Source: Vogesella aquatica
Lineage (GTDB): Bacteria; Pseudomonadota; Gammaproteobacteria; Burkholderiales; Chromobacteriaceae
NCBI RefSeq assembly: GCF_028548455.1
Contig: NZ_JAQQLF010000017.1
Coordinates: 33,114-97,113, forward strand
Length of the DNA stretch: 64,000 nucleotides
Reading direction: 5' to 3'
The notes under the pieces were generated by a model. That model saw only the letters and a list, made by a program, of their open reading frames with translations. It searched no databases and had not been told where the DNA came from. A program made the position numbers and the translations under genes. Numbering within the stretch: position 1 is the stretch's first letter; every line of letters starts with the position of its first letter. This document shows, one piece after another, positions 15,939-25,112 of this stretch.

Positions 15939-17591
15939 ATGTCTAACGACCGTATCTGCATTAACGAGCAGCCTGTGTGGGCGCGTTTGCATCAGCATCA
16001 GCGTGCCACGCGGCACCTGCACATGAAAGAGCTGTTCGCACAGGATCCGCAGCGCTTTGACCGCTATTCCTTGCAGTTGGATGGCTTGATGCTGGACTAC
16101 TCCAAAAACCGTGTAACTGACCGCACGCTGGAGTTGTTGCAAGAGCTGGCACAGGCGGCAGATCTGTCGGGCTGGATGCGTATGATGCGTGCAGGTGAGC
16201 GCATTAATATCAGCGAAAAGCGGGCTGTGCTGCACAGCGCTTTGCGCTTGCCGGCGCAGGCCAGCCTGGAGCTTGATGGCGAAGATATTGTGCCGGCGGT
16301 ACATGCCGTGCTGGCGCGTATGGCGTCGTTTGCGCAGCGGGTGCGCGCTGGCGAGTGGTTGGGCTTTAGCGGCCAGCCTGTGCGCCAGGTGGTGAACATC
16401 GGTATTGGCGGTTCGGACCTTGGTCCGCTGATGGTGGCTGAGGCGCTCAAGCCCTATGCCGACCCGGCGCTGACCTTCCACTATGTTTCCAATGTGGACG
16501 GCCAGCATCTGGCGCAGGTGCTGCAGCAGTGCGATGCCGCCAGTACGCTGTTCATCGTGGCATCGAAATCGTTTGCTACACCGGAAACCCTGCTGAATGC
16601 CCAGGCCGCCAGGCGCTGGTTCTTGCAGTATGCGGCCGAGGCAGATATTGCCCGCCATTTTGTGGCGGTGTCTTCCAATGCGCCCGCAGTGCAGGATTTT
16701 GGTATCGATACGGACAATATGTTCGATTTCTGGGATTGGGTGGGCGGGCGTTATTCTGTGTGGTCGGCTATCGGCTTGCCGGTGATGCTGCAGATCGGCC
16801 CCGAGCGCTTTGCCGAGTTTCTGGCCGGCGGTGCCCGGATGGACGAGCACTTTTTCCATACCCCGTTCGAGCGCAATATGCCCGTTTTGCTGGGTCTGAT
16901 CGGTGTCTGGTACAACACCTTCTACGGTGCGCATACCCATGCCATCATGCCTTACGACCACGGCCTGCGCCGCTTGCCCGCGCATATCCAGCAGATGGAC
17001 ATGGAGTCCAACGGCAAGCGCGTGGGTCGCTATGGCGAGCGGCTGGATTTCGATACCGGCCCGGTGATCTGGGGCGAGGAGGGGGTAAATAGCCAGCATG
17101 CGTTCTTCCAGCTTTTGCACCAGGGTACTCGTCTGGTGCCGTGCGACTTCATTATTGCCATGAATACGCATTACCCGCTGGGTAATCAGCACCGGGTGCT
17201 GGTGGCCAATTGCTTTGCACAAACCGAGGCGCTGATGCGTGGTAAAACCGAGGCTGAGGTATTGCAGGAGTTGGGCGATCTTGCTGGTGACGAGCTGGAT
17301 GTGCTGTTGCCGCAGAAGCTGTTTCCGGGTAACCAGCCTAGCAATACCATCGCACTGGACAAGGTCACGCCTTACAACCTGGGCATGCTGCTGGCCATGT
17401 ATGAGCACAAGGTATTTGTGCAGGGGGTCATCTGGGGCGTGAATTCATTCGATCAGTGGGGTGTGGAATACGGCAAGCAGCTGGCTAGCCGTTTGCTGGG
17501 CGAGCTTGAATCTGGTCAGGTGGCGGCGCACGATGCGTCCACTGCGGGGCTGATGCGGCACTATCTGGAGGCCTGCCATGACAAAGTATGA
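15939..17591 (+). CDS. pgi: Glucose-6-phosphate isomerase
   Basis: 550 aa, the usual length. Signature NIGIGGSDLGPLM, SKSFATPETLLNA, GGRYSVWSAIGL and HQGTRLVPCDFI are all present. It interconverts glucose-6-P and fructose-6-P. Ten bases separate it from orn and it overlaps pncC by 14 bases, so it is probably in one transcript with both. Confidence 0.97.
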   Translation: MSNDRICINEQPVWARLHQHQRATRHLHMKELFAQDPQRFDRYSLQLDGLMLDYSKNRVTDRTLELLQELAQAADLSGWMRMMRAGERINISEKRAVLHSALRLPAQASLELDGEDIVPAVHAVLARMASFAQRVRAGEWLGFSGQPVRQVVNIGIGGSDLGPLMVAEALKPYADPALTFHYVSNVDGQHLAQVLQQCDAASTLFIVASKSFATPETLLNAQAARRWFLQYAAEADIARHFVAVSSNAPAVQDFGIDTDNMFDFWDWVGGRYSVWSAIGLPVMLQIGPERFAEFLAGGARMDEHFFHTPFERNMPVLLGLIGVWYNTFYGAHTHAIMPYDHGLRRLPAHIQQMDMESNGKRVGRYGERLDFDTGPVIWGEEGVNSQHAFFQLLHQGTRLVPCDFIIAMNTHYPLGNQHRVLVANCFAQTEALMRGKTEAEVLQELGDLAGDELDVLLPQKLFPGNQPSNTIALDKVTPYNLGMLLAMYEHKVFVQGVIWGVNSFDQWGVEYGKQLASRLLGELESGQVAAHDASTAGLMRHYLEACHDKV

Positions 17592-18081
17592 GTTGGCGGC
17601 CGAGCTTGGCCGCCGCCTCGCCGCCGCGGGGCAGCGTGTGACGGTGGCCGAGTCCTGCACCGGTGGCGGCGTGGCGTCGGCGCTGACAGCTATTCCCGGT
17701 AGCTCTGCCTGGTTTGACCTTTCCGTGGTGACCTACAGCAACGAGGCCAAGCAGCGTTTGCTCGGCGTGCCGGAAGCTGCCTTGCTGGCGCATGGTGCAG
17801 TCAGCCTGCCGGTGGCGGCTGCCATGGCTGAGGGGGCACGTGCTTTGGCCGGTGCTGATTGGGCCATATCTGTTACCGGTATAGCCGGGCCAGGTGGTGG
17901 TACCGCCGACAAGCCCGTTGGCACGGTTTGTTTCGGCCTGGCGTACGCGGCTGGTACCCGGGTGGCCTGTTGTCATTTTGACGGTGATCGTGATGCGGTG
18001 CGTGAGCAGGCTGTGTTGTGGGTGCTGGGCGTTTTGTTGAGCTGTCTTTCCGGGCAGGGTGTGCCAATGTTGCACGGATAG
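17578..18081 (+). CDS. pncC: Nicotinamide-nucleotide amidohydrolase (CinA C-terminal family)
   Basis: 167 aa. VTVAESCTGGGVASALTAIPGSS, TYSNEAKQRLLGV and SVTGIAGPGGGTADKPVGTV are the CinA-C/PncC signatures. It deamidates NMN in the pyridine nucleotide cycle. It is a single-domain form without the CinA N-terminal domain. Confidence 0.93.
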   Translation: MTKYELAAELGRRLAAAGQRVTVAESCTGGGVASALTAIPGSSAWFDLSVVTYSNEAKQRLLGVPEAALLAHGAVSLPVAAAMAEGARALAGADWAISVTGIAGPGGGTADKPVGTVCFGLAYAAGTRVACCHFDGDRDAVREQAVLWVLGVLLSCLSGQGVPMLHG

Positions 18082-18177
18082 ATGCCTTATGGCTGGTATT
18101 TTGGCAATAATTATGCAAAATCGCAGGTGTGGTCTTGTATGGCTGTGCGTATAATCACGCCCCTGCTCGCATAATCC

Positions 18178-18219
18178 AAGCAGGTTTGTTGGCGCGAATG
18201 CGACGGCAAACCTGCTTTT
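18178..18219 (+). terminator. Hairpin with T-run in the leader before the BMP transporter
   Basis: AGCAGGTTTG (18179-18188) and CAAACCTGCT (18207-18216) form a perfect 10-bp stem with an 18-base loop followed by Ts. It may simply end the orn-pgi-pncC transcript. A TATAAT lies just upstream (18150-18155), so a short transcript ending here, or an attenuator, is also possible. Confidence 0.7.
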
Positions 18220-18302
18220 AATACGTTGGCCGTGTGTGGCGGGAAAATTATCGCTACTATGAGCCAGCTACTTAACTGACACGACGTTGGGAGAGACATC
18301 TC

Positions 18303-19307
18303 ATGCAAATTACCAAGAAAAAGAGCCTGGCCGTTGCTGCTGCAACCCTGATGGCTGCTGCTTCCTCCAGTTTTGCTTTCACCCCTGCCGTGGTTTACGA
18401 CCAGGCCGGCAAGTTTGACAAGAGCTTCAACGAAGCGGCCTATACGGGCGCCGAGCGCTTCAAGAAAGCCACTGGCATTGCTTACCGCGAAGCTCAGATC
18501 GCCAATGAGGCGCAAAAAGAGCAAGTGCTGCGCAACCTGGCGCGCAAGAACGTAGACTTGGTCATTGCTGTGGGCTTCTCCTTTACCCAAGCCGTTCAGA
18601 CCGTGGCTGCCGAGTTCCCGAAAGTGAAATTCGCGATTGTTGACGATGTGGCCAAAGGCGACAATGTGCAGTCCGTGATCTTCAAGGAACAGGAAGGCTC
18701 CTACCTGGTAGGTATGGCCGCAACCCTGGCTTCCAAGTCGAAGAAAGTCGGTTTCATTGGTGGCATGGACGTGCCGCTGATCCGCGCGTTCGGCTGTGGC
18801 TATGCACAGGGTGCCAAGGCTGCGGATGCCAAGGTAGAAGTCGTATCCAACATGACCGGCACTACCCCGCAAGCGTTTAACGACCCGGCACGTGGTGGCG
18901 AGCTGGCTCGCAGCCAGTTTGACCGTGGCGTAGACGTGGTCTTCCACGCTGCCGGCGGTACCGGCATGGGTGTGCTGCAGGCGGCCAAAGACAAGAACAA
19001 ACTGGGTATCGGTGTGGATTCCAACCAGAACCACCTGTTCCCGGGCTTTGTGCTGACTTCCATGCTCAAGCGTGTGGACAATGCTGTTTACCAGCTGATG
19101 CTGGATGGCCAGAAAGGTACCTGGAAAGCAGGCGTGGTGACCATGGGCCTGAAAGAAGGCGGTGTGGATTGGGCGCTGGATGCGAACAACCGCAAGCTGA
19201 TCTCCAAAGACATCGAAACCAAAGTGAACCAGGCCAAGAAAGACATCATTTCGGGCAAGGTAAAAGTGGTTGACTACCGCGCTGGCAATAGCTGCCCGGT
19301 AAAATAA
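18303..19307 (+). CDS. BMP family ABC transporter substrate-binding protein (nucleoside type)
   Basis: 334 aa with an N-terminal signal peptide (about residues 1-25), no lipobox Cys. VVYDQAGKFDKSFNEAAYTGAERF, a VGFSF segment and FIGGMD are BMP/Med/PnrA family hallmarks. Such proteins bind purine nucleosides and deliver them to the permease. The ATPase and two permeases follow. RBS is GGGAGAG. Confidence 0.92.
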   Translation: MQITKKKSLAVAAATLMAAASSSFAFTPAVVYDQAGKFDKSFNEAAYTGAERFKKATGIAYREAQIANEAQKEQVLRNLARKNVDLVIAVGFSFTQAVQTVAAEFPKVKFAIVDDVAKGDNVQSVIFKEQEGSYLVGMAATLASKSKKVGFIGGMDVPLIRAFGCGYAQGAKAADAKVEVVSNMTGTTPQAFNDPARGGELARSQFDRGVDVVFHAAGGTGMGVLQAAKDKNKLGIGVDSNQNHLFPGFVLTSMLKRVDNAVYQLMLDGQKGTWKAGVVTMGLKEGGVDWALDANNRKLISKDIETKVNQAKKDIISGKVKVVDYRAGNSCPVK

Positions 19308-19339
19308 TGTTGTAATCGTCTGTCTGATCCAGACGACTT

Positions 19340-19375
19340 GTGCGGCAAGCAGTTCATTCTGCTTGCCGCACTTTA
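19340..19375 (+). terminator. Strong hairpin after the BMP gene
   Basis: GTGCGGCAAGCAG and CTGCTTGCCGCAC pair perfectly (13 bp) around a 6-base loop, followed by TTTA. It probably ends most transcripts of the binding protein, keeping it more abundant than the membrane parts. Confidence 0.8.
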
Positions 19376-19636
19376 TTGTGTCTGTCGCGGCGGGGTAGTG
19401 TGGTCGGCCGCGGCTGGATATCACCCTGGCTGCTTGGCAGGGTTGGCAAGACATTTCCGCCCGTTGGTGTTGGTCTGGGCGGGAGGTACAGCGGTCTGCA
19501 CCAGCACGCCGTTGTCTGATTATTCGAGTTTCCATTTGCCGTACGCGGTGGGCCGGTCGGGCTTGCCTGGCTTTGTCACGGTTGCATTTTGTCGTGGCGG
19601 CATGGAAATGGCATTTTAACCGAGAGCGAGATCACT
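19376..19636 (+). other. Long untranslated gap before the transporter ATPase gene
   Basis: About 260 bases with no convincing gene. I could not identify a clear promoter, riboswitch or repeat. Its length and position after a terminator suggest that the ATPase-permease genes have their own promoter or an RNA leader here. Confidence 0.4.
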
Positions 19637-21160
19637 ATGGCCGAATTAGCCATCGAGCTCATTGGCGTCAACAAACACTTCGGTGAAGTGCACGCCAATA
19701 AGAACATTACTTTCGGAGTTCGCAAAGGTACGGTTCACGGCATTATTGGCGAGAACGGTGCCGGCAAATCCACCCTGATGAGCATTATCTACGGCTACTA
19801 TCAGGCGGATTCCGGAACAATCAAGATTAACGGCAAGGCCGAGCGCATTCGTTCGTCGCATGCGGCTATCGGCCTGGGTATCGGCATGGTGCATCAGCAT
19901 TTCATGCTGGTAGACCCGTTTACCGTGCTGGAAAACATTGTGCTGGGTGCCGAAGGCGGCATGACGCTGGACGGTAGCCTGGCTGCGGCGCGTACCCATT
20001 TGCAAAAGCTGAACCAGGATTACGGCCTGCAAGTCGACCCCGATGCGATTGTGGGCGAGCTGGGGGTGGGCACGCAGCAGCGTGTGGAAATCCTGAAAAC
20101 CCTGTACCGCGGTGCTGACGTGCTGATTCTGGATGAGCCGACCGCCGTGCTGACGCCGCAGGAAGCCGACGATCTGTTCCGCATCCTGCGTTTGCTGCGC
20201 GAGCAGGGCAAGACGGTGATCCTGATTACGCATAAGCTGCGCGAGGTGATGGATATTACTGACGATGTCACGGTAATGCGTGCCGGCGAAATCGTGGGCC
20301 AGGTACGGACCGCAGACGTTACCAAGGAAGACCTGGCTGACTTGATGGTTGGCCGCAAGGTGAACATGCACCTTGATAAGGCTGCTGCCGTGCCGGGCGA
20401 GAAGGTGCTGGGCGTATCCGGCCTGAATCTGGTCGATGGCCGTGGCGTGGCGCTGCTGAAAGATATCAGCTTCGATCTGCATGCCGGCGAGATTGTCGGT
20501 ATTGCCGGGGTGTCCGGTAACGGCCAGTCCGAGCTGCTGGAAGTGCTGTCTGGCATGCGTGATGCGACGTCTGGCTCGGTGCAGTTCAAGGGTCAAGAGC
20601 TGGTCACGCTGAAAACACGCGAGCCGAAGGCCGCTGCGTATCGCAAGCTGGGTATTGCGCACATTCCGGAAGACCGCTCGCGCGAGGGTATGGTGAAGGA
20701 CTTCATGACCTTCGAGAACGCCATCCTGGGCTACCACGACGACCCGAGCGTGCGCCGTGGTTTCCTGTTTAACCGCAAGGCCATCATCGAGCGTTGCCGT
20801 CGTTTTATCGACGAGTTCGATGTGCGCCCGGCGCTGACGCACCGCCGTATCGGCCTGTTTTCGGGTGGTAACCAGCAGAAGGTGATTCTGGCGCGTGAAA
20901 TTCACGCCAATCCGGACTTGCTGCTGATTGGCCAGCCTACCCGCGGCGTGGATATCGGTGCGATCGAGTTCATCCACAAGCGCCTGATGCAGCTGCGTGA
21001 CGAGGGCAAGGCGTTGTTGCTGGTGTCGGTGGAGCTGGACGAGATCATGGCCTTGAGTGACCGCATCATCGTGATGAACGGTGGTGCCATTTCCGGCGAG
21101 CTGCCGGCGGCAGAAGCGACCGCCACCTCGCTGGGTTTGTTGATGGGGGGACATAAATGA
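19637..21160 (+). CDS. ABC transporter ATP-binding protein, double NBD (nucleoside import)
   Basis: 507 aa. The first domain has Walker A GENGAGKST and Walker B VLILDEPT. The second has a degenerate P-loop (GVSGNGQSELLEVLSG) and signature FSGGNQQKVILAREI, the layout of sugar/nucleoside-class (RbsA-like, YufO/NupO) ATPases. The start at 19637 is used; upstream in-frame starts give a non-homologous leader. It contains an uptake-like word at 20348-20357 (VGRK). Confidence 0.93.
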   Translation: MAELAIELIGVNKHFGEVHANKNITFGVRKGTVHGIIGENGAGKSTLMSIIYGYYQADSGTIKINGKAERIRSSHAAIGLGIGMVHQHFMLVDPFTVLENIVLGAEGGMTLDGSLAAARTHLQKLNQDYGLQVDPDAIVGELGVGTQQRVEILKTLYRGADVLILDEPTAVLTPQEADDLFRILRLLREQGKTVILITHKLREVMDITDDVTVMRAGEIVGQVRTADVTKEDLADLMVGRKVNMHLDKAAAVPGEKVLGVSGLNLVDGRGVALLKDISFDLHAGEIVGIAGVSGNGQSELLEVLSGMRDATSGSVQFKGQELVTLKTREPKAAAYRKLGIAHIPEDRSREGMVKDFMTFENAILGYHDDPSVRRGFLFNRKAIIERCRRFIDEFDVRPALTHRRIGLFSGGNQQKVILAREIHANPDLLLIGQPTRGVDIGAIEFIHKRLMQLRDEGKALLLVSVELDEIMALSDRIIVMNGGAISGELPAAEATATSLGLLMGGHK

Positions 21161-22257
21161 GTCAGCCAGCCAATATGCCGCGCTGGGCCAGTTTGTGGCT
21201 GATGCCGCTGCTGAACCTGTTTGCGGCACTGTTTGTGTCGGGTCTGGTGATTGCACTGATCGGCGAAGACCCGGTGGAGTGCCTGAAGCTGATGATCAAC
21301 GGCGCCTTCGGCTACCCGGAGGGTATCGGTTACACGCTGTTCTATACCACCAGTTTCATTTTTACCGGCCTAGCGGTAGCGGCAGCGTTTCATGCCGGCC
21401 TGTTCAATATCGGTGGCGAGGGCCAGATGTATCTGGCGGGTCTGGGCGTGACCCTGGTGTGCCTGCAGTTTGATTACCTGCCGGCCTACGTGGTGATTCC
21501 ATTGGCCATGTTGGCCGCCATCGTGTTTGGCGGGGCGTGGGCATTGGTGCCGGGTTATCTGCAAGCCAAGCGTGGCAGCCACATTGTGGTAACCACCATC
21601 ATGTTCAACTTTATCGCCAGCTCGCTGATGACCTGGCTGCTGGTGGACAAGCTGCGTATGGAAGGCTCGCAAACGCCTGCCACCCGCGAGTTTGCCCAGA
21701 ACGCCTGGGTGCCGATGCTGCACGAGCTGTTTGCCCCGCTAGGTTTCGAGCTGCCCAATACGCCGCTGAACGCCAGCTTCTTCCTGGCGCTGGTGGCGCT
21801 GGTGCTGTTCTATCTGGTGGTATGGCATAGCCCGAAAGGCTTTGTCACCCGCACGGTGGGCCTGAACGAAAAAGCAGCCCGCTATGCCGGTATTCCGGTG
21901 GACAAAGTGGTGATCGCCGTGATGTGCGTGTCCGGTGCGCTGGCCGGCCTGGCTGCCATCAACGAGCTGCTGGGTTCTACCCATCGCATGAATATGGGCT
22001 TTACCAACGGTATCGGCTTTGTCGGTATTGCCGTGGCGCTGATGGGCCGTAACCACCCGGTAGGCATTTTGCTGTCTGCGCTGCTGTTCGGCGCGCTGAC
22101 GCAGGGTGGCCTGGACTTGTCGTTCGAGAAGCCGGCCATTACGCGCGAGATGATCATCTTCACCCAGGGCTTGATCATCCTGTTCTGCGGTGCGCTGGAA
22201 AACCTGTTCCAGACCCCGCTCTCGGCTGCGTTCAAACGCATGCTGAAGAACCAGTAA
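21157..22257 (+). CDS. ABC transporter permease (BPD_transp_2, nucleoside type)
   Basis: 366 aa, about 8-10 membrane segments. FNIGGEGQMYLAGL and GSHIVVTTIMFNFIA are typical of the NupP/YufP branch. It overlaps the ATPase by 4 bases (ATGA). It forms the membrane channel with the next gene product. Confidence 0.92.
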   Translation: MSQPANMPRWASLWLMPLLNLFAALFVSGLVIALIGEDPVECLKLMINGAFGYPEGIGYTLFYTTSFIFTGLAVAAAFHAGLFNIGGEGQMYLAGLGVTLVCLQFDYLPAYVVIPLAMLAAIVFGGAWALVPGYLQAKRGSHIVVTTIMFNFIASSLMTWLLVDKLRMEGSQTPATREFAQNAWVPMLHELFAPLGFELPNTPLNASFFLALVALVLFYLVVWHSPKGFVTRTVGLNEKAARYAGIPVDKVVIAVMCVSGALAGLAAINELLGSTHRMNMGFTNGIGFVGIAVALMGRNHPVGILLSALLFGALTQGGLDLSFEKPAITREMIIFTQGLIILFCGALENLFQTPLSAAFKRMLKNQ

Positions 22258-22267
22258 GGAGTACAGC

Positions 22268-23215
22268 ATGGACATGATTTTTAGTGTGCTGGACGCCACG
22301 CTGCGTGTGAGTACCCCGCTGGTGCTGGCGGCGCTGGCCGGTTTGTTCTCCGAGCGCTCCGGTGTGGTGGATCTGGCGCTGGAAGGCAAGATGTTGGCCG
22401 CAGCGTTTGCTGCTGCCTGCGTGGCGTACATTGCCCAATCCCCGTGGGTGGGGCTGGGCGCCGGTATTGCTGCCGGTATGGCGGTGGCGATGCTGCATGG
22501 TGTGGTGTCGATTACCTATAACGGTAACCAGCTGATTTCCGGTGTGGCCATCAATATGATGGTGTCCGGTGTGACGCCGGTATTGGCGCTGGCCTGGTTC
22601 CAGCAAGGCGGCCGTACGCCGACCTTGTCGGATGATGCGCGCTTTACTGCCATCGAGCTGCCGTTTGCTGATGCCATCGCGCATAGCGCCGTGCTGAAGA
22701 CCTTCTTTGGCCATAACATCCTGGTGTACCTGGCACTGCTGCTGATTTTTGTGGTGAGCTGGGTGGTGTACAAGAGCCGCTTCGGCCTGCGCTTACGTGC
22801 CGTGGGTGAAAACCCGCATGCCGCCGATGCGGCAGGTATCAGCGTGAAGGGTGTGCGTTATATGGCGCAGGCCATTGGCGGTGCGCTGTGCGGTGTGGCC
22901 GGTGCCTACCTGGTGCTGGCGCAAACTGGCGCTTTCATCCAGGACATGACCGCCGGCAAGGGCTATCTGGCGTTGGCGGCGCTGATTTTTGGCAAGTGGC
23001 GTCCTTGGTCTGCCGTGCTGGGCTGCCTGATTTTTGCCTTCACCGATGCGATCCAGATTCGCCTGCAGGGCGTGGAGTTGCCGCTGATCGGCAGTATTCC
23101 GGATGCCTTCATCCAGGCGCTGCCGTACGTGCTGACGGTAGTGTTGCTGGCGGGCTTCATGGGCCGTGCCGTGGCACCAAAGGCGATTGGCGTGCCGTTT
23201 GTGAAATCACGCTAA
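22268..23215 (+). CDS. ABC transporter permease (BPD_transp_2, nucleoside type)
   Basis: 315 aa polytopic protein. FSERSGVVDLALEGKMLAAAF and GENPHAADAAGISVKGVRY match the NupQ/YufQ branch. Ten bases after the first permease with its own AGGAG. The stop is followed at once by a GTTGGCCGCA word (23216-23225) and then a terminator. Confidence 0.92.
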   Translation: MDMIFSVLDATLRVSTPLVLAALAGLFSERSGVVDLALEGKMLAAAFAAACVAYIAQSPWVGLGAGIAAGMAVAMLHGVVSITYNGNQLISGVAINMMVSGVTPVLALAWFQQGGRTPTLSDDARFTAIELPFADAIAHSAVLKTFFGHNILVYLALLLIFVVSWVVYKSRFGLRLRAVGENPHAADAAGISVKGVRYMAQAIGGALCGVAGAYLVLAQTGAFIQDMTAGKGYLALAALIFGKWRPWSAVLGCLIFAFTDAIQIRLQGVELPLIGSIPDAFIQALPYVLTVVLLAGFMGRAVAPKAIGVPFVKSR

Positions 23216-23225
23216 GTTGGCCGCA
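23216..23225 (+). repeat. Single uptake-like word directly after a stop codon
   Basis: GTTGGCCGCA follows the TAA of the permease gene without a gap, 9 bases before the terminator stem. It is one of six exact copies that lie outside genes, all just downstream of stops. Confidence 0.6.
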
Positions 23226-23234
23226 AGCCAGGAT

Positions 23235-23265
23235 AAAACCCCCTGCCGCTGGCAGGGGGTTTTTC
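23235..23265 (+). terminator. Rho-independent terminator of the BMP transporter operon
   Basis: AAAACCCCCTGCC / GGCAGGGGGTTTTT with a short loop. It lies between convergent genes and could serve both. Confidence 0.88.
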
Positions 23266-23294
23266 TTTGCGCCGTCAGAGGGATTTGCACGAGA

Positions 23295-24191
23295 TTACTG
23301 CTTGTCTTTGTCATCCAGCTTGGCGCGCGGGTGGGCGGTGTCGTACACCTTGGCCAGGTGCTGAAAGTCCAGGCTGGTGTAGATCTGCGTGGTGGCCAGA
23401 TTGGCGTGGCCCAGTAGCTCTTGCACAGCGCGCAGGTCGCCGGAGGATTGCAGCATGTGGCTGGCAAACGAGTGGCGCAGCATGTGCGGGTGCACGTGCT
23501 GTTCGCTGCCGCTATGTAGTGCCCAGCGTTCCAGCCGGCGGGCCAGCTGGCGGCTGCTGATGCGCACGCCTTTGCTGGAGACAAACAGCGCTTCTTCGCC
23601 ATCTGCTGCCTGTCGTAAGGTTAGCCAGCGCTGCAGCGCGGCAACGGCCTGCTTGCCGACGGGTAATATGCGCTCGCGGTTGCCTTTGCCCTGTACTTTC
23701 AGTAGCGCTTCGCGCAGGTCGATATCGGCCAGGTTGATTGACACGGTTTCGGAGAGGCGCAGTCCAGACGAGTACATCAGCTCGAAAATGGCCGCGTCAC
23801 GAATTTCGCGCTCGTCTTCGGCGGGGGCGTCCAGCAGCTGCATAGCGCTGTCCACGCTCAGGGTTTTGGGCAGGCGCTGCCCGGCGCGCGGGGCGCGCAC
23901 GCCAGCGCAAGGGTTGGCCGCCAGCCATTCGCGCCGGATCATCCATTCAAACAGGCTGCGCCAGGTGGAGAGCATGCGTGCCAGTGTGCGCGGGGACAGG
24001 CCGTGGCGACGCAGCTGGCCCAGCGCACGCTGTATGGCCGGGCCGTCGGTGTGCTCGGGCTGGCTGCTGCCCAGCAGCTCGGCCAGCTTGGTGAGGTCGC
24101 GGCGGTAGGCGGTGCGGGTGTGCTCGCTGCGTGCGGCCAACCTTAGCTGGTCGTCGTAGGCGTCAATCAGGGCTTGCCAGTGTGCGTCCAT
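23295..24191 (-). CDS. xerC: Site-specific tyrosine recombinase XerC
   Basis: 298 aa. Catalytic Arg in SSGLRLSETV, HMLRHSFASH, and LGHANLATTQIYT (His, Tyr). The N-terminal domain (YDDQLRLAARSEHTRTAYRR) fits XerC, which resolves chromosome dimers at dif with XerD. It starts in the TGATG overlap with the upstream moxR gene. Uptake-like word at 24132-24141. Confidence 0.93.
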   Translation of the reverse strand: MDAHWQALIDAYDDQLRLAARSEHTRTAYRRDLTKLAELLGSSQPEHTDGPAIQRALGQLRRHGLSPRTLARMLSTWRSLFEWMIRREWLAANPCAGVRAPRAGQRLPKTLSVDSAMQLLDAPAEDEREIRDAAIFELMYSSGLRLSETVSINLADIDLREALLKVQGKGNRERILPVGKQAVAALQRWLTLRQAADGEEALFVSSKGVRISSRQLARRLERWALHSGSEQHVHPHMLRHSFASHMLQSSGDLRAVQELLGHANLATTQIYTSLDFQHLAKVYDTAHPRAKLDDKDKQ

Positions 24192-25042
24192 CAGCCGCGC
24201 CGCATTTTCGCCATCTGCATCAGGCGCTCGAAGAAGTGCATGTCTTGCTCGTTTTTCAGCAGTGCGCCAGCCATGGGTGGCGGCGTGTTGCTGTCGCGGT
24301 GCTGTTGCAGCTGCTGTTCGCTGATGCCTTCGCTATCCAGCAGTTTCAGCCAGTCCAGCAGCTCGGAAGTGGTGGGCTTTTTTTTCAGCCCGTTCATGTC
24401 GCGAATGCCGGTAAAGACCTCTAGCGCTTCGCGTACCAGCTGCTGGCGGATGTCGGGGTAGTGCACCTGGATGATTTGCTCCAGGGTGTCGCGGTCCGGA
24501 AAGCGGATGTAGTGGAAGAAACAGCGGCGCAGGAAGGCGTCCGGTAGCTCTTTCTCGTTGTTGGAGGTAATGATGATGATGGGCCGGTGGCGCGCTTTGA
24601 CGAACTCTTGGGTTTCATGCACAAAGAATTCCATCTGGTCCAGCTCGCGCAGCAGGTCGTTGGGGAATTCGATGTCGGCCTTGTCGATTTCGTCGATCAG
24701 CAGGATGGCCTGCTCGTTGCTGGCAAAGGCTTGCCACAGCTTGCCCTGGCGAATGTAGTGGCGGATGTCGTGCACTTTGTCGTCACCCAGCTGCGAATCG
24801 CGCAGGCGCGATACGGCATCGTACTCATACAGGCCATGCTGTGCCTTGGTGGTGGATTTGATTGGCCAGACGATCAGTTGTTTGCCCAGGGCGCGGGCGA
24901 TTTCTTCGGCCAGCATGGTTTTGCCGGTGCCGGGCTCGCCTTTTACCAGCAGCGGGCGCTGCAGCGTGATGGCGGCATTGACGGCCATCATCAGGTCGTC
25001 GGTGGCGATGTAGTTGTCGGTGCCGTTAAAGCGGGTTTTCAT
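24191..25042 (-). CDS. MoxR family AAA+ ATPase
   Basis: 283 aa. Walker A GEPGTGKTML, Walker B LLIDEIDKADIEFPNDLL, sensor 1 IITSNNEKELPDAFLRRC. MoxR ATPases assist assembly of metalloenzymes or VWA-domain partners; no VWA protein gene is adjacent here. Translationally coupled to xerC. Confidence 0.9.
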   Translation of the reverse strand: MKTRFNGTDNYIATDDLMMAVNAAITLQRPLLVKGEPGTGKTMLAEEIARALGKQLIVWPIKSTTKAQHGLYEYDAVSRLRDSQLGDDKVHDIRHYIRQGKLWQAFASNEQAILLIDEIDKADIEFPNDLLRELDQMEFFVHETQEFVKARHRPIIIITSNNEKELPDAFLRRCFFHYIRFPDRDTLEQIIQVHYPDIRQQLVREALEVFTGIRDMNGLKKKPTTSELLDWLKLLDSEGISEQQLQQHRDSNTPPPMAGALLKNEQDMHFFERLMQMAKMRRG

Positions 25043-25078
25043 GGTTTAGCCTGTGTATTGTTGTTATGAAATGCAAAC

Positions 25079-25096
25079 AGCCGCCTGGCGGCGGCT
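25079..25096 (-). terminator. Hairpin after the TerB-like gene
   Basis: AGCCGCC and GGCGGCT with a 4-base loop, followed on the reverse strand by GTTTGC. A short, imperfect terminator between the TerB-like gene and moxR. Confidence 0.5.
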
Positions 25097-25112
25097 GCTG
25101 TCGGTGGCTGGC

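Noticed and set aside
19646..21256. 536-residue reverse-strand open frame
   Set aside because: Shadow of the ABC ATPase gene; composition typical of antisense reading.
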